DNA of 64,000 nucleotides, taken from Microbacterium candidum (GTDB lineage Bacteria > Actinomycetota > Actinomycetes > Actinomycetales > Microbacteriaceae). The stretch is taken from NCBI RefSeq assembly GCF_030315975.1, contig NZ_JASXSZ010000002.1, positions 1 through 64,000 of the forward strand. Reading direction: 5' to 3'. The position numbers and the translations under genes are program-made. Under the pieces are notes generated by a model. That model did not search any database, was not told the DNA's origin, and saw only the letters and a list, made by a program, of their open reading frames with translations. This document shows, one piece after another, positions 16,854 through 25,392 of this stretch; positions within the stretch are counted from its first letter, which is position 1; every line of letters begins with the position of its first letter.

Positions 16854-17840
16854 TCAGACCTCCTTCATGGGCTTGACGACCTTCACGTACACCGCGACGA
16901 TCAGGATGACGATGAGGAACGCGACGACCGACAGCGCGCTCGCGACGTCGACCTTGTGCTGGTTCTGGATGTACTTGAAGATCAGCGTCATGAACGTGTC
17001 CGCGTCGTATCCGGGTATCGATCCGGTCATGACGCGCAGGATCGGCAGCGAGTTGAACACGTTGATGATGTTGATCAGGATGGCGACGGCCAGCGCCGCG
17101 CGCAGCTGCGGCAGCACGACAGTGAAGTAGGTACGGGTGGGGCTCGCGCCATCCACCTTCGCCGCCTCCAGCGTCTCGGTCGGCACAGTCTGGAGACCGG
17201 CGAGGATCGTGTACGTCGTGAACGGCAGCGACACGAAGATGGCGACCGCGATCGACCACGCGAAGGCGGTCCCCGGGTTCTTGGTCCAGCCGAACCCCTG
17301 CGGGTCGCCGACGAGGCCGATGTCGTAGAGGAACTTGTTGATGATCCCGAAGTACGGCTCGAGTCCGTAGAACACGACCATCGTGGTCATGACGACGGAT
17401 GCGGCCCACGGGATGATGACGATCATCCGGACGAAGCGCCGGCCGGGGAACGCCTTGTTGAGGATCTGCGCGAGCACGAGCGACAGGACGACCGTGATGG
17501 CGACGACCACGACCACCCAGACGACCGTGCGGAAGAAGATCGGCCAGAAGTAGGGGAAGGTGAAGACCTCGAGGTAGTTGTCGAAGCCGGCAGACCCCTT
17601 GTCGATCCCGGCGATGTCGATATGCCGCGTCGAGTTGTAGAACATCATCCCGGCGGGGAAGAAGACGACGCCGACGATGAGCAGGAGCGCCGGCGCGAGC
17701 CACGGCAGAGCGTGCAGCAGGTCGCGCCCGCCAGGCTTGCGCTGACGCGGGGACGAGTCGGATACCGCGGCCTTCCCGGGGCGAGGGCGGCCATCGGCCG
17801 CCCCCGCCTGGTTCGGCGACGCATCGGTGGTGGTGCTCAT
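16854..17840 (-). CDS. Carbohydrate ABC importer permease (MalF type)
   Basis: A 328-residue permease with six membrane helices after a polar N-terminal tail of about 50 residues. The EAA loop is TLEAAKVDGASPTRTYFTVVLP. It pairs with the MalG-type permease directly downstream and with the binding protein upstream (31 bases away). All three are on the minus strand and are probably driven from the 19.2-kb control region. Confidence 0.92.
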   Translation of the reverse strand: MSTTTDASPNQAGAADGRPRPGKAAVSDSSPRQRKPGGRDLLHALPWLAPALLLIVGVVFFPAGMMFYNSTRHIDIAGIDKGSAGFDNYLEVFTFPYFWPIFFRTVVWVVVVVAITVVLSLVLAQILNKAFPGRRFVRMIVIIPWAASVVMTTMVVFYGLEPYFGIINKFLYDIGLVGDPQGFGWTKNPGTAFAWSIAVAIFVSLPFTTYTILAGLQTVPTETLEAAKVDGASPTRTYFTVVLPQLRAALAVAILINIINVFNSLPILRVMTGSIPGYDADTFMTLIFKYIQNQHKVDVASALSVVAFLIVILIVAVYVKVVKPMKEV

Positions 17841-17870
17841 GCGAGTGTCACCGAACCTTTCTGAGATGTG

Positions 17871-19115
17871 TCAGCCCTTGTCAGCGACGGCCTGGATCGA
17901 GTTCAGGACGTCCTGGGTCGGCTTCGTCTGGATCTGACCGAACAGCGACTTGAAGGCGCCATCCGTAGCGTCCCACTTCGGGTTCGTCGACGGGTAGAAC
18001 TTCGCACTCGGCAGGACCTCGAGGAACGGCTTGAGGTCGGCCTCGCCGTCGAGAGCGGTCGCACCCGACTTCGTCACGGGCAGGAAGCCCTCCGACTGCA
18101 CCCACGGCACGTAGACGTCCTTCGCGTAGAAGTAGTCGAAGAACTTCTGGATCGCCGCCTTCTTGTCGTCCTTGTTCTTGAAGGCCATCAGCTGGTCCTC
18201 GACGCCGAGCGTCATCGCGCTGCCGTCCTTCGTCGGGATCGGGACGATCGAGTAGTTCAGCGAGGGGTTCTTCTCCTTGATCTGGCCGACGGTCGGCGGC
18301 AGGCCCACCTGCATGCCGATCTTGCCCTGGATGAAGATGTCGAGCAGCGGCGTGCGGTTCGTCGAGCCCGGGTCCTTCTCGGTGGCGCCGGCGTCGATCA
18401 TCTTCTTGATCTGGTCGCCGCCGGGGAGGTTCGAGCTGTCGCTCACCATGATCTTGTCTGCGTTGCCGAAGGTCCCGCCGCCGCCCCACAGCCACACGGC
18501 CGCCTCGGCCTGCGCCTCTTCGGAGCCGAGCGGCATGCCGTAGCCCGCGATGCCGTTGCCGAGCTTCGAGATCGCGACCGCGGCGGTCAGCTCCTCGTCC
18601 CACGTCTTCGGCGGCGCGGCGATGCCCGCCTGCTTCAGCAGGTCGTTGTTGACGAACAGCGCACGCGCCGACGCGATGAACGGGAGCGCGTAGGGGGTGC
18701 CCTTGTACTCCTCGTTCTTCACGAACGCGTCCTGGAAGTCGGAGAAGGTCGACGAGGACACCACGTCCTTCGCCTTGTACAGCAGGCCGTCGGTCGCGTA
18801 GCCGACGAACGGGCCGCCGTTGTAGATGTCGGGCGTCTGACCGCCCTGGATCTTGGTCGAGATGACCGTCGCCAGGTTGTCCCAGGACTCGACCTGGAGC
18901 TTGACCTTGATGTCCGGGTACTTCTTCTGGAACCCGTCGATGACCTTGTTCCAGTTCGCCTGGGTCTTGTCCGAGTAGCTCGGCACCAGCATGTTCAGGG
19001 TCGTCGTGCCGTTCGCCGAGCCGCCGCTGGTGCCGCCGCCGAACCCGCACCCCGTGAGCGCGAGTGCCGCGGTGGCCGCGATGGCGGCACCACCGAGGAG
19101 GTGGGTCTTCTTCAT
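17871..19115 (-). CDS. Sugar-binding lipoprotein of ABC importer
   Basis: A 414-residue family 1 extracellular solute-binding protein. The signal peptide ends in lipobox LTGC, and residues about 40-400 form the usual two-lobed sugar-binding fold (FQKKYPDIKVKLQVESWDNL, YALPFIASARALFVNNDLL). ATG 19115, with GAGG nine bases upstream, was preferred over the ATG at 19124 and GTG at 19130. The ligand cannot be read directly. The divergent galactosamine-type operon suggests GalNAc, galactosamine or an oligosaccharide containing them. Confidence 0.9.
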   Translation of the reverse strand: MKKTHLLGGAAIAATAALALTGCGFGGGTSGGSANGTTTLNMLVPSYSDKTQANWNKVIDGFQKKYPDIKVKLQVESWDNLATVISTKIQGGQTPDIYNGGPFVGYATDGLLYKAKDVVSSSTFSDFQDAFVKNEEYKGTPYALPFIASARALFVNNDLLKQAGIAAPPKTWDEELTAAVAISKLGNGIAGYGMPLGSEEAQAEAAVWLWGGGGTFGNADKIMVSDSSNLPGGDQIKKMIDAGATEKDPGSTNRTPLLDIFIQGKIGMQVGLPPTVGQIKEKNPSLNYSIVPIPTKDGSAMTLGVEDQLMAFKNKDDKKAAIQKFFDYFYAKDVYVPWVQSEGFLPVTKSGATALDGEADLKPFLEVLPSAKFYPSTNPKWDATDGAFKSLFGQIQTKPTQDVLNSIQAVADKG

Positions 19116-19411
19116 GTGCTGCATCCTCACTGTGTGTGCAAGTGATCTGGAGTTCGGCGGCGTCCTCGCCGGCCTGCGGATGCAGATCCGTCGGCTTCGT
19201 CGCCTGATTCCTGTTTTGTTAGGAACCCGTGCATAATCTCAAGTGTCTGACACTATGCGCAGGTTTCAATCATAGAACTGATTGAAACAAGTTGCTACGA
19301 TCAGTTTCGCTCAGACTTTGCGATCATTTGAACAGTCCTACCGGAAAAGCTGCGCACAACGGCCCGCGCGCCGACACACTGAACCCGACTGGCCGAGCAC
19401 GAGGAGCCGCC
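19116..19411. promoter_or_regulatory. Divergent control region of the importer and the galactosamine operon
   Basis: About 296 bases without a gene. It holds the ROK-type motif TTTGTTAGG (19215-19223), the palindrome AGTGTCTGACACT (19242-19254), a perfect 9-bp inverted repeat GTTTCAATC (19263-19271) / GATTGAAAC (19280-19288), and two further TTTC/TTTG repeats (about 19303-19320) resembling DeoR-family sites. A -10-like TACGAT is at 19296-19301. Two regulators, the ROK repressor at 37.4-38.6 kb and the DeoR protein ending this operon, could act here. Confidence 0.65.
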
Positions 19412-20326
19412 ATGACAGATCCCATCCCCACCCCGAGCGCGGAGCGCGCCGAGCACATGGCCCGCGAGCTCGCCTCGCAGCCGGAGATGTGGGAGCGCAT
19501 CCTGCACCTCGACGCCGCTCGGGCAGGTCTGCCCGCCCCGGGGCGTCGCGTCGCCGTCGTGGGATGCGGAACCTCGTGGTTCATGGCCCAGTCCTACGCG
19601 GTCGCGCGCGAGGACGCGGGCGGCGGCGTCACAGACGCGTTCGCGGCATCCGAGTTCTTCGCCGACCGCGAGTACGACGATGTCATCCTGCTCTCCCGGT
19701 CGGGCACCACCACGGAGGTGCTGGAGCTCGCCGACAGGCTCAAGGGCCGCGTGTCGACGATCGGGATCGTCGGGGATGCCTCGTCCCCGCTCGTCACGGA
19801 GGTCGCGACGCCCATCCTGCTTCCGTTCGCCGACGAGCAGTCGGTCGTCCAGACCCGCTTCGCGACGACCGCCCTCGCCCTCATGCTCGCGTCGGTCGGC
19901 GTCGACCTCGAGCCGGCCATCGCGGATGCTCGCACGGCCATCGCCGAGGAGCTCCCGAAGGGGCTCGTGGGAGCCGAGCAGTACACGTTCCTCGGCCGCG
20001 GATGGACCGTGGGCCTCGCCCACGAGGCGGCCCTCAAGATGCGCGAGGCCTCGCAGTCGTGGACGGAGTCCTACCCGTCGATGGAGTACCGCCACGGACC
20101 GATCTCGATCGCCGCGCCCGGGCGCGTCACGTGGCAGTTCGGTGAGGCGCCGGAAGGACTCTCCGAGCAGGTCGCCGCCACCGGCGCGTGGTTCGAAGAG
20201 GGAGCGCTGCATCCCCTCGCCGAGCTCGTCCGCGCCCAGCGCGTCGCCCTCGAGCGCGCCAGGGCGAAGGGGCTGGACCCCGACTCGCCCCGCTCGCTCA
20301 CCCGCTCCGTCATCCTCGAACCGTGA
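19412..20326 (+). CDS. SIS-domain aminosugar-phosphate isomerase/deaminase (AgaS-like)
   Basis: A 304-residue double-SIS protein. SIS motifs: VVGCGTSWFMAQSYA, LLSRSGTTTEVLE and FLGRGWTVGLAHEAALKMREASQSWTESYPSMEYRHGP. It resembles AgaS, which deaminates and isomerises galactosamine-6-P to tagatose-6-P, and the isomerase half of GlmS. The glutaminase domain of GlmS is absent. GAGGAG precedes ATG 19412. The genes that follow (ROK kinase, PfkB kinase, class II aldolase) complete the tagatose route, which supports an AgaS role over a glucosamine role; NagB is encoded elsewhere in the window. Confidence 0.82.
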   Translation: MTDPIPTPSAERAEHMARELASQPEMWERILHLDAARAGLPAPGRRVAVVGCGTSWFMAQSYAVAREDAGGGVTDAFAASEFFADREYDDVILLSRSGTTTEVLELADRLKGRVSTIGIVGDASSPLVTEVATPILLPFADEQSVVQTRFATTALALMLASVGVDLEPAIADARTAIAEELPKGLVGAEQYTFLGRGWTVGLAHEAALKMREASQSWTESYPSMEYRHGPISIAAPGRVTWQFGEAPEGLSEQVAATGAWFEEGALHPLAELVRAQRVALERARAKGLDPDSPRSLTRSVILEP

Positions 20327-21258
20327 CGCTGACACTGGGCCGCGGGCGGCCGATCCTCGCTTTCGACGTCGGCGGGACGGACATCAAGTCCGCCCTCTTC
20401 GACGCGGACGGCCGTGCCGTCGAGGTCGAGCGCACCCCGACTCCGCTCGCCGGCGCCGACACGCCCGCGGCCCTCGCCCGCCGTCTCGCGGAGATCGGCT
20501 CGGACCTCTCCGCACGCTATCCGGAGGTGCGCCCGCAGGCGGCCGGCGTCGTCGTCCCCGGGATCGTCGATCCGGAGCGCGGCATCGGGATCTACGCGAG
20601 CAACCTCGGCTGGCGGGACGCTCCGATCCGCGAGCTCGCCGGCTCGGCGCTGGGCCTCCCGGTCCACTTCGATCACGACGTCCGCGCGGCCGCATGGGCG
20701 GAGCACCTCCTCGGCGGCGCGCGCGCCTTCGACGACGTCGTCGTGATGGTGATCGGCACCGGGATCGCGGGCTCCCTCATCGTCGACGGCAAGCTGCATC
20801 CCGCCGGCGGCTACGCGGGCGAGATCGGCCACTCCCCCGTCGCCGACGGCCCGATGTGCCCGTGCGGAGCGCGCGGATGCCTCGAGACGGTCGCGTCGGC
20901 AGGCGCCATCGCACGCCGGTATGCCGAGCTCGCCGGTGTGGTCCCCGACGGGGCACGCGAGGTTCTCGCGCACGCCGCCGGTGGAGACCCCGTCGCCTGG
21001 CAGGTCCTGGACGGTGCGATCGACGCCCTCGTGCTGGCCCTCGCCCAGCTGACCGCGGTGCTCGCGCCCGAGGCGATCGTCATCGGCGGCGGCCTGTCAC
21101 GCGCGGGAGACGCCCTGTTCGAGCCGCTGCGCACGCGCCTCGACGAACGGCTCAGCTTCCACCGCCGGCCGCTGCTGCTGCCGGCGGAGCTCGGTGAGGA
21201 CGCGGGGCTCCTCGGCGCCGCGCTCATCGCGCGCGAGCGACCGGATGCGGCGGCATGA
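20323..21258 (+). CDS. ROK family sugar kinase, candidate N-acetylgalactosamine kinase
   Basis: A 311-residue ROK protein without a DNA-binding domain, hence a kinase. The phosphate loop is FDVGGTDIKSALFD, the catalytic Asp lies in HFDHDVRAAAWAE, and zinc ligands lie in CPCGARGCLE. GTG 20323 overlaps the upstream stop by four bases. In the context of AgaS-like isomerase, PfkB kinase and aldolase, it most likely phosphorylates GalNAc or galactosamine on entry by the ABC importer. The sugar specificity is inferred. Confidence 0.85.
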   Translation: MTLTLGRGRPILAFDVGGTDIKSALFDADGRAVEVERTPTPLAGADTPAALARRLAEIGSDLSARYPEVRPQAAGVVVPGIVDPERGIGIYASNLGWRDAPIRELAGSALGLPVHFDHDVRAAAWAEHLLGGARAFDDVVVMVIGTGIAGSLIVDGKLHPAGGYAGEIGHSPVADGPMCPCGARGCLETVASAGAIARRYAELAGVVPDGAREVLAHAAGGDPVAWQVLDGAIDALVLALAQLTAVLAPEAIVIGGGLSRAGDALFEPLRTRLDERLSFHRRPLLLPAELGEDAGLLGAALIARERPDAAA

Positions 21259-22199
21259 TGGCGGAACGCCTCGTCCTCACCGTCACCCCCAACCCCGCGC
21301 TGGACATGACGTGGCACGCCGGCCGCCTGTCGCCGGGCGAGACGCACCGCGTCGACGCGGCCCAGGTGCGTGCGGGGGGCAAGGGCCTCAACGTCGCACG
21401 CGTGGCCGCCCAGCAGGGCGCGCGCGTCCTCGCGGTCACGACCTCCGGGGGCGCGACCGGAATCGAGTTCGCCGCGGAGCTGGAGTCCTCCGGCATCCCG
21501 AGCGTCCTCGTCCCGGTCGCCGCGCCCACCCGCCGCAGCGTCGCGATCGTCGACGACCGCGACGCCACCGTCCTCAACGAGCGCGGCCAGGATCCCGGAG
21601 CGGACGCGTGGCGGGCCCTCATCGAGGCGACGGTGGATGCCGCAGCGTCGGCCGGGGTGCTCGTCGTGTCCGGGAGCCTGCCCCCCGGTGCTCCGGACGA
21701 GCTCGTCCCCGTGCTCGTGCACATCGCCCAGGCGCACGGCATCGCGTCGATCGTCGACACGTCCGGGCCCGCGATGCTCGCCGCCGCCCGCGCCGGCGCC
21801 ACCGTCCTGAAGCCCAACCGGGCGGAACTCGCAGAGGCCACCGGGCTCGACGAACCGCTCGCCGGCGCCCGCACGCTGCTCGACGGAGAGACGCGACTGG
21901 TGCTCGTCTCCCTCGGAACCGAAGGCATGATCGCCGTCCCGCACGACGGCCCCGCCCTGCACGCTCGTCTGCCCGAAGTCCTCGTCGGCAATCCGACCGG
22001 GGCGGGGGATGCGGCGGTGGCCGCAGCATCCGTCCTCCTCGCCGCGGGCGTCGAAGACCCCGAGACACTCCTGCGCGCGGCCGTCGCCTGGTCGGCCGCC
22101 GCGGTCCTCGAGCCGCTCGCCGGCTCCATCTCGCCCCGTCACGCCGAGTTCGCCGAGCGGCTCGTCGTCACCGCCTACGCCCCCACGGAGACCGCATGA
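21255..22199 (+). CDS. PfkB family hexose-phosphate kinase (LacC / 1-phosphofructokinase type)
   Basis: A 314-residue PfkB kinase. It has the N-terminal TPNPALDMTWH, the substrate block AGGKGLNVARVAAQQGA and the catalytic GNPTGAGDAAVAA with its Asp base. LacC and AgaZ/PfkB relatives phosphorylate tagatose-6-P to tagatose-1,6-bisphosphate, while FruK relatives act on fructose-1-P. The operon context (aminosugar isomerase before, class II aldolase after) favours tagatose-6-P. Start ATG 21255 overlaps the ROK stop; the next codon is also ATG. Confidence 0.85.
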   Translation: MMAERLVLTVTPNPALDMTWHAGRLSPGETHRVDAAQVRAGGKGLNVARVAAQQGARVLAVTTSGGATGIEFAAELESSGIPSVLVPVAAPTRRSVAIVDDRDATVLNERGQDPGADAWRALIEATVDAAASAGVLVVSGSLPPGAPDELVPVLVHIAQAHGIASIVDTSGPAMLAAARAGATVLKPNRAELAEATGLDEPLAGARTLLDGETRLVLVSLGTEGMIAVPHDGPALHARLPEVLVGNPTGAGDAAVAAASVLLAAGVEDPETLLRAAVAWSAAAVLEPLAGSISPRHAEFAERLVVTAYAPTETA

Positions 22200-23077
22200 C
22201 CCTGGCCGACACCCGCGACCTCGTCGCCGCAGCCACCGCCCGCCGCACCGCGGTGGGCGCGTTCAACGTCATCCACCTCGAGACGGCCGAGGCCCTCGTG
22301 CAGGCCGCCGAGGCGGCGGGGCTGCCCGTCATCCTGCAGATCTCGCAGAACTGCGCCGAGTACCACGGAGCCCTCGCACCCCTCGGCGCGGCGACCCTCG
22401 CCGTCGCGCGCGCCGCAGCGGTTCCGGTCGCCGTGCACCTCGACCACGCCGAGCGCGAGGACCTCGTCGCCGAGGCGATCGAGCTCGGATTCGCGTCGGT
22501 CATGTTCGACGCGTCCAAGCTCCCGTACGAGGAGAACGTCGCGGCGACCGCCCGCGTCGTCGCGGCCGCCCACGCGGCCGGGGTGTCCGTGGAGGGCGAG
22601 CTCGGCGAGGTGGGCGGCAAGGACGGCGCGCACGCCCCCGGCGTCCGGACGGATCCGGATGAGGCGCGCGCGTTCGTCGCCGCGACGGGCGTCGACTCCC
22701 TCGCCGTCGCCGTCGGCTCGTCGCACGCGATGACCTCGCGCACCGCGCAGCTCGACCTCGACCTCATCGGGCGCCTGCACGCAGCGCTCGACGTGCCGCT
22801 CGTGCTGCACGGCTCCTCCGGCGTCGGCGACGACGTGATCGTCGCCGCGATCCGCGCGGGCATGGCGAAGATCAACGTGTCGACGCACCTCAACGGCTTC
22901 TTCACGCGTGCGATCCGTGCAGCGCTCGATGCGGACGCCGTCGTCGTCGATTCACGGAAGTATATGAAGGCGGGGCGTGCGGCGGTCGCCGGCGAGGCGG
23001 AGCGGATGCTGCGCCTGTTCGCCCACGGTGCGCCCGAGGCGGCGGACGGCCACGGGGAAGGGACTTCGACATCATGA
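22196..23077 (+). CDS. Class II ketose-bisphosphate aldolase (tagatose-bisphosphate type)
   Basis: A 293-residue zinc aldolase. Family blocks: GAFNVIHLETAEALVQAAE, zinc histidine in VHLDHAE, EGELGEVGGKDG, HGSSGVGDD and KINVSTHLNGFF. It splits tagatose- or fructose-1,6-bisphosphate into DHAP and glyceraldehyde-3-P. ATG 22196 overlaps the PfkB stop by four bases, so it is co-translated with it. In this operon the expected substrate is tagatose-1,6-bisphosphate, the last step of galactosamine breakdown. Confidence 0.9.
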   Translation: MTLADTRDLVAAATARRTAVGAFNVIHLETAEALVQAAEAAGLPVILQISQNCAEYHGALAPLGAATLAVARAAAVPVAVHLDHAEREDLVAEAIELGFASVMFDASKLPYEENVAATARVVAAAHAAGVSVEGELGEVGGKDGAHAPGVRTDPDEARAFVAATGVDSLAVAVGSSHAMTSRTAQLDLDLIGRLHAALDVPLVLHGSSGVGDDVIVAAIRAGMAKINVSTHLNGFFTRAIRAALDADAVVVDSRKYMKAGRAAVAGEAERMLRLFAHGAPEAADGHGEGTSTS

Positions 23078-23859
23078 AACGCGCAGACCGGCTCGCGGCG
23101 ATCATCGAGCTGCTCGCAGCCTCCGACGGCGTCGAGGTGGACGAGCTCGTCGAGAGCCTCGGCATCTCCGCGGCGACCGCCCGCCGCGACCTCGACGCGC
23201 TTGCAGAGCAGCGTCTGCTCACCCGCACGCGCGGCGGCGCGATGCCGTTGAGCGTCGCCTACGAGCTGCCGCTGCGCTACAAGAACCATCAGCGCACCGC
23301 TGAGAAGCAGCGCATCGCGCGCATGGCTGCGCACATGATCCCCGCGGGCTCCGTCGTCGGACTCACCGGCGGCACGACGACCACGGCGATCGCAGCAGCG
23401 CTCGCGATGCGATCGGATGCCGCCGCGGCATCCCCCTACGCCTTCACGGTCGTCACGAACTCGGTGAACATCGCCGCTCAGCTCGCCACACGCCCGGACC
23501 TGAAGATCGTCGTCACGGGCGGGGTCCTGAACTCCCGCTCGTACGAGCTCGTCGGCGGGTACGCCGAGCAGGTGCTGCGCGGCCTCACGATCGACGTCGC
23601 CTTCATCGGCGTCAACGGCATCGACGCGGAGACGGGGGCGACGACGCACGACGAGCGCGAGGCCGCGACCAACCGGCTGATGGCCGCGCGGGCGCGGCAG
23701 TCGGTCGTCGTCGCGGACTCGAGCAAGATCGGCCGCACGGCGTTCGCCGTCATGGGCGGACCGGAGCGCTTCCCGATCATCCTCACGGATGCGGGCATCA
23801 CACCCGCGCAGCGGGCCGCGCTCGTCGAGCGCGGCTACGACGTCCGCATCGCGGAGTAG
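23074..23859 (+). CDS. DeoR family transcriptional regulator of the galactosamine operon
   Basis: A 261-residue DeoR/GlpR regulator. The N-terminal winged helix covers about residues 1-57 (VDELVESLGISAATARRDLDALAEQRLLTRTRGGA), and the C-terminal sugar-phosphate sensor (DeoRC, about 80-240) has VGLTGGTTTTAIA and DVAFIGVNGID. The ATG overlaps the aldolase stop, so it is the last gene of the operon. It is likely a local repressor released by a sugar phosphate such as tagatose-6-P or galactosamine-6-P, acting on TTTC-rich sites upstream of 19412. Confidence 0.9.
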   Translation: MKRADRLAAIIELLAASDGVEVDELVESLGISAATARRDLDALAEQRLLTRTRGGAMPLSVAYELPLRYKNHQRTAEKQRIARMAAHMIPAGSVVGLTGGTTTTAIAAALAMRSDAAAASPYAFTVVTNSVNIAAQLATRPDLKIVVTGGVLNSRSYELVGGYAEQVLRGLTIDVAFIGVNGIDAETGATTHDEREAATNRLMAARARQSVVVADSSKIGRTAFAVMGGPERFPIILTDAGITPAQRAALVERGYDVRIAE

Positions 23860-23878
23860 ATGCCCTGAGGCGCCCCAT

Positions 23879-23981
23879 CTGCGTTTCGTCTCGCTCGTTC
23901 CTCGCTCGCTCAACGAGCCGCAAGGTTCGCTTCATTGCGGGTCGTTGAGCGAGGGAGCGCAGCGACCGAGACGAAACGCAG
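23879..23981. repeat. REP-like inverted-repeat element
   Basis: A 103-base element in the gap after the DeoR gene. The ends are perfect 15-bp complements, CTGCGTTTCGTCTCG (23879-23893) and CGAGACGAAACGCAG (23967-23981), and the inner arms continue to pair with few mismatches up to CTCAACGA / TCGTTGAG. It can form a long hairpin and may terminate the operon. Related copies lie at 7493-7584 and 58434-58472, so it is a dispersed family. Confidence 0.85.
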
Positions 23982-24027
23982 CCAGCGGGCCGCTCGATGA
24001 TCCTCGCGGCGACCATAGGCTGAGGAC

Positions 24028-25392
24028 GTGCCCTCCGACGTCCTCGCCCGCCTGACCGAACAGCTCGGCGATCGCGTCGACACCTCCCCCGCTTCCCTCG
24101 ATGCCGCTCGCGCCGACAAGTCCGGGTTCGCCGCCGACACAGCCCCGCTCGCGGTCGTGCACGCGGCATCCGTCGCCGATGTGCAGGCCGTCATGCGGAT
24201 CGCGACCGATACCGGGACGCCGGTCGTCCCGCGTGGCGCGGGCACCGGACTGGCGGGCGGCGCCAACGCGGGCGGCGGCGAGATCGCGCTGTCGCTGCGC
24301 GGAATGACCCGCATCCTGGAGGTCCGTCCCGATGACCTCCTCGCGGTCGTGGAGCCCGGGATCCTCAACGCCGACCTCAACGATGCGCTCGCTCCGCACG
24401 GCCTGTGGTGGGCGCCGGACCCGGCGAGCCGCGCGATCTCGACGGTGGGCGGCAACATCGCGACGGGCGCGGGCGGACTCCTGTGCGCGAAGTACGGCGT
24501 CGTGCGCGATGCCGTGCTGGCGCTCGACGTCGTCCTCGCCGACGGGCGGCTCATCCACGTCGGCCACCGCTCCGTGAAGGGCGTCACGGGGCTCGATCTG
24601 ACGTCGCTCTTCATCGGATCGGAAGGCACGCTCGGCGTGGTCGTCGGCGCGACGCTGAAGCTTCGCAGGCTCGTTCCGGGCCAGTCGCACACGATCGCCG
24701 CGGTCTTCCCGCAGGGTGTGCGCGCGGCTGCGGAGGCATCCGCGGCGGTCACGGCGGCCGGCATCCAGCCCGCCATCATGGAGCTCATGGATGCGGCGTC
24801 CCTCGCCGCCGTCCACGCGATGCTGGGGCTCGACGCCCCGTCCGCGGGCGCCGCGCAGCTGACGGTCCAGACCGACGGCCCGGCCGCAGCGGCCGAGGCC
24901 GATGCGGTCGCGGAGATCCTGCGCTCGGCCGGCGGCGAGGTCGCCGTCTCGCACGACCCCGCCGAGGGCGAGCGGCTCCTGCGCATCCGCCGGTCGATGC
25001 ATCCCGCGATCGAGACGCTCGGCACTGCGCTCATCGAGGACGTGAGCGTGCCGCGCAGCGCCCTGCCCGCGATGTTCGATGAGATCGCGCGCGTCGAACG
25101 CGAGTACGGCATCGTCATCCCGACCGTCGCCCACGCCGGCGACGGCAACCTCCACCCCAACTTCGTGTTCGAGGGCGACGAGGTCCCCGACCGCATCTGG
25201 GCGGCGGCGGACGACCTGTTCCGCGCCGCCCTGCGGCTCGGCGGCACGCTCACCGGAGAGCACGGCATCGGCCTGCTCAAGCGCCGCTGGCTCGCCGACG
25301 AGCTCGGCGACGACCAGTGGCGCCTGCAGCGCGACATCAAGGGCGTCTTCGATCCACAGGGCATCCTCAACCCCGGGAAGGTCTTCGCGTGA
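24028..25392 (+). CDS. FAD-linked oxidase (glycolate / D-lactate oxidase GlcD type)
   Basis: A 454-residue flavoprotein. The FAD-binding PCMH domain (about 25-215) has VVPRGAGTGLAGGANAGGGE and GGNIATGAGGLLCAKYGVVRD. The C-terminal FAD-oxidase domain has VPRSALPAMF, VAHAGDGNLHPNFVF and GEHGIGLLKRRW. Enzymes of this type oxidise D-2-hydroxy acids such as glycolate or D-lactate. No iron-sulphur partner (GlcF) is adjacent, so it may act alone. The GTG start at 24028 has a TAGGCT box just upstream, which suggests a leaderless transcript. A Nudix gene overlaps its stop codon. Confidence 0.9.
   Translation: MPSDVLARLTEQLGDRVDTSPASLDAARADKSGFAADTAPLAVVHAASVADVQAVMRIATDTGTPVVPRGAGTGLAGGANAGGGEIALSLRGMTRILEVRPDDLLAVVEPGILNADLNDALAPHGLWWAPDPASRAISTVGGNIATGAGGLLCAKYGVVRDAVLALDVVLADGRLIHVGHRSVKGVTGLDLTSLFIGSEGTLGVVVGATLKLRRLVPGQSHTIAAVFPQGVRAAAEASAAVTAAGIQPAIMELMDAASLAAVHAMLGLDAPSAGAAQLTVQTDGPAAAAEADAVAEILRSAGGEVAVSHDPAEGERLLRIRRSMHPAIETLGTALIEDVSVPRSALPAMFDEIARVEREYGIVIPTVAHAGDGNLHPNFVFEGDEVPDRIWAAADDLFRAALRLGGTLTGEHGIGLLKRRWLADELGDDQWRLQRDIKGVFDPQGILNPGKVFA

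Noticed and set aside
15931..17703. A 590-codon frame that would fuse two permeases
   Set aside because: The upstream half is out of frame with the real first permease. A GTG start with AGGAGG at 16851 gives a normal MalG-type protein.
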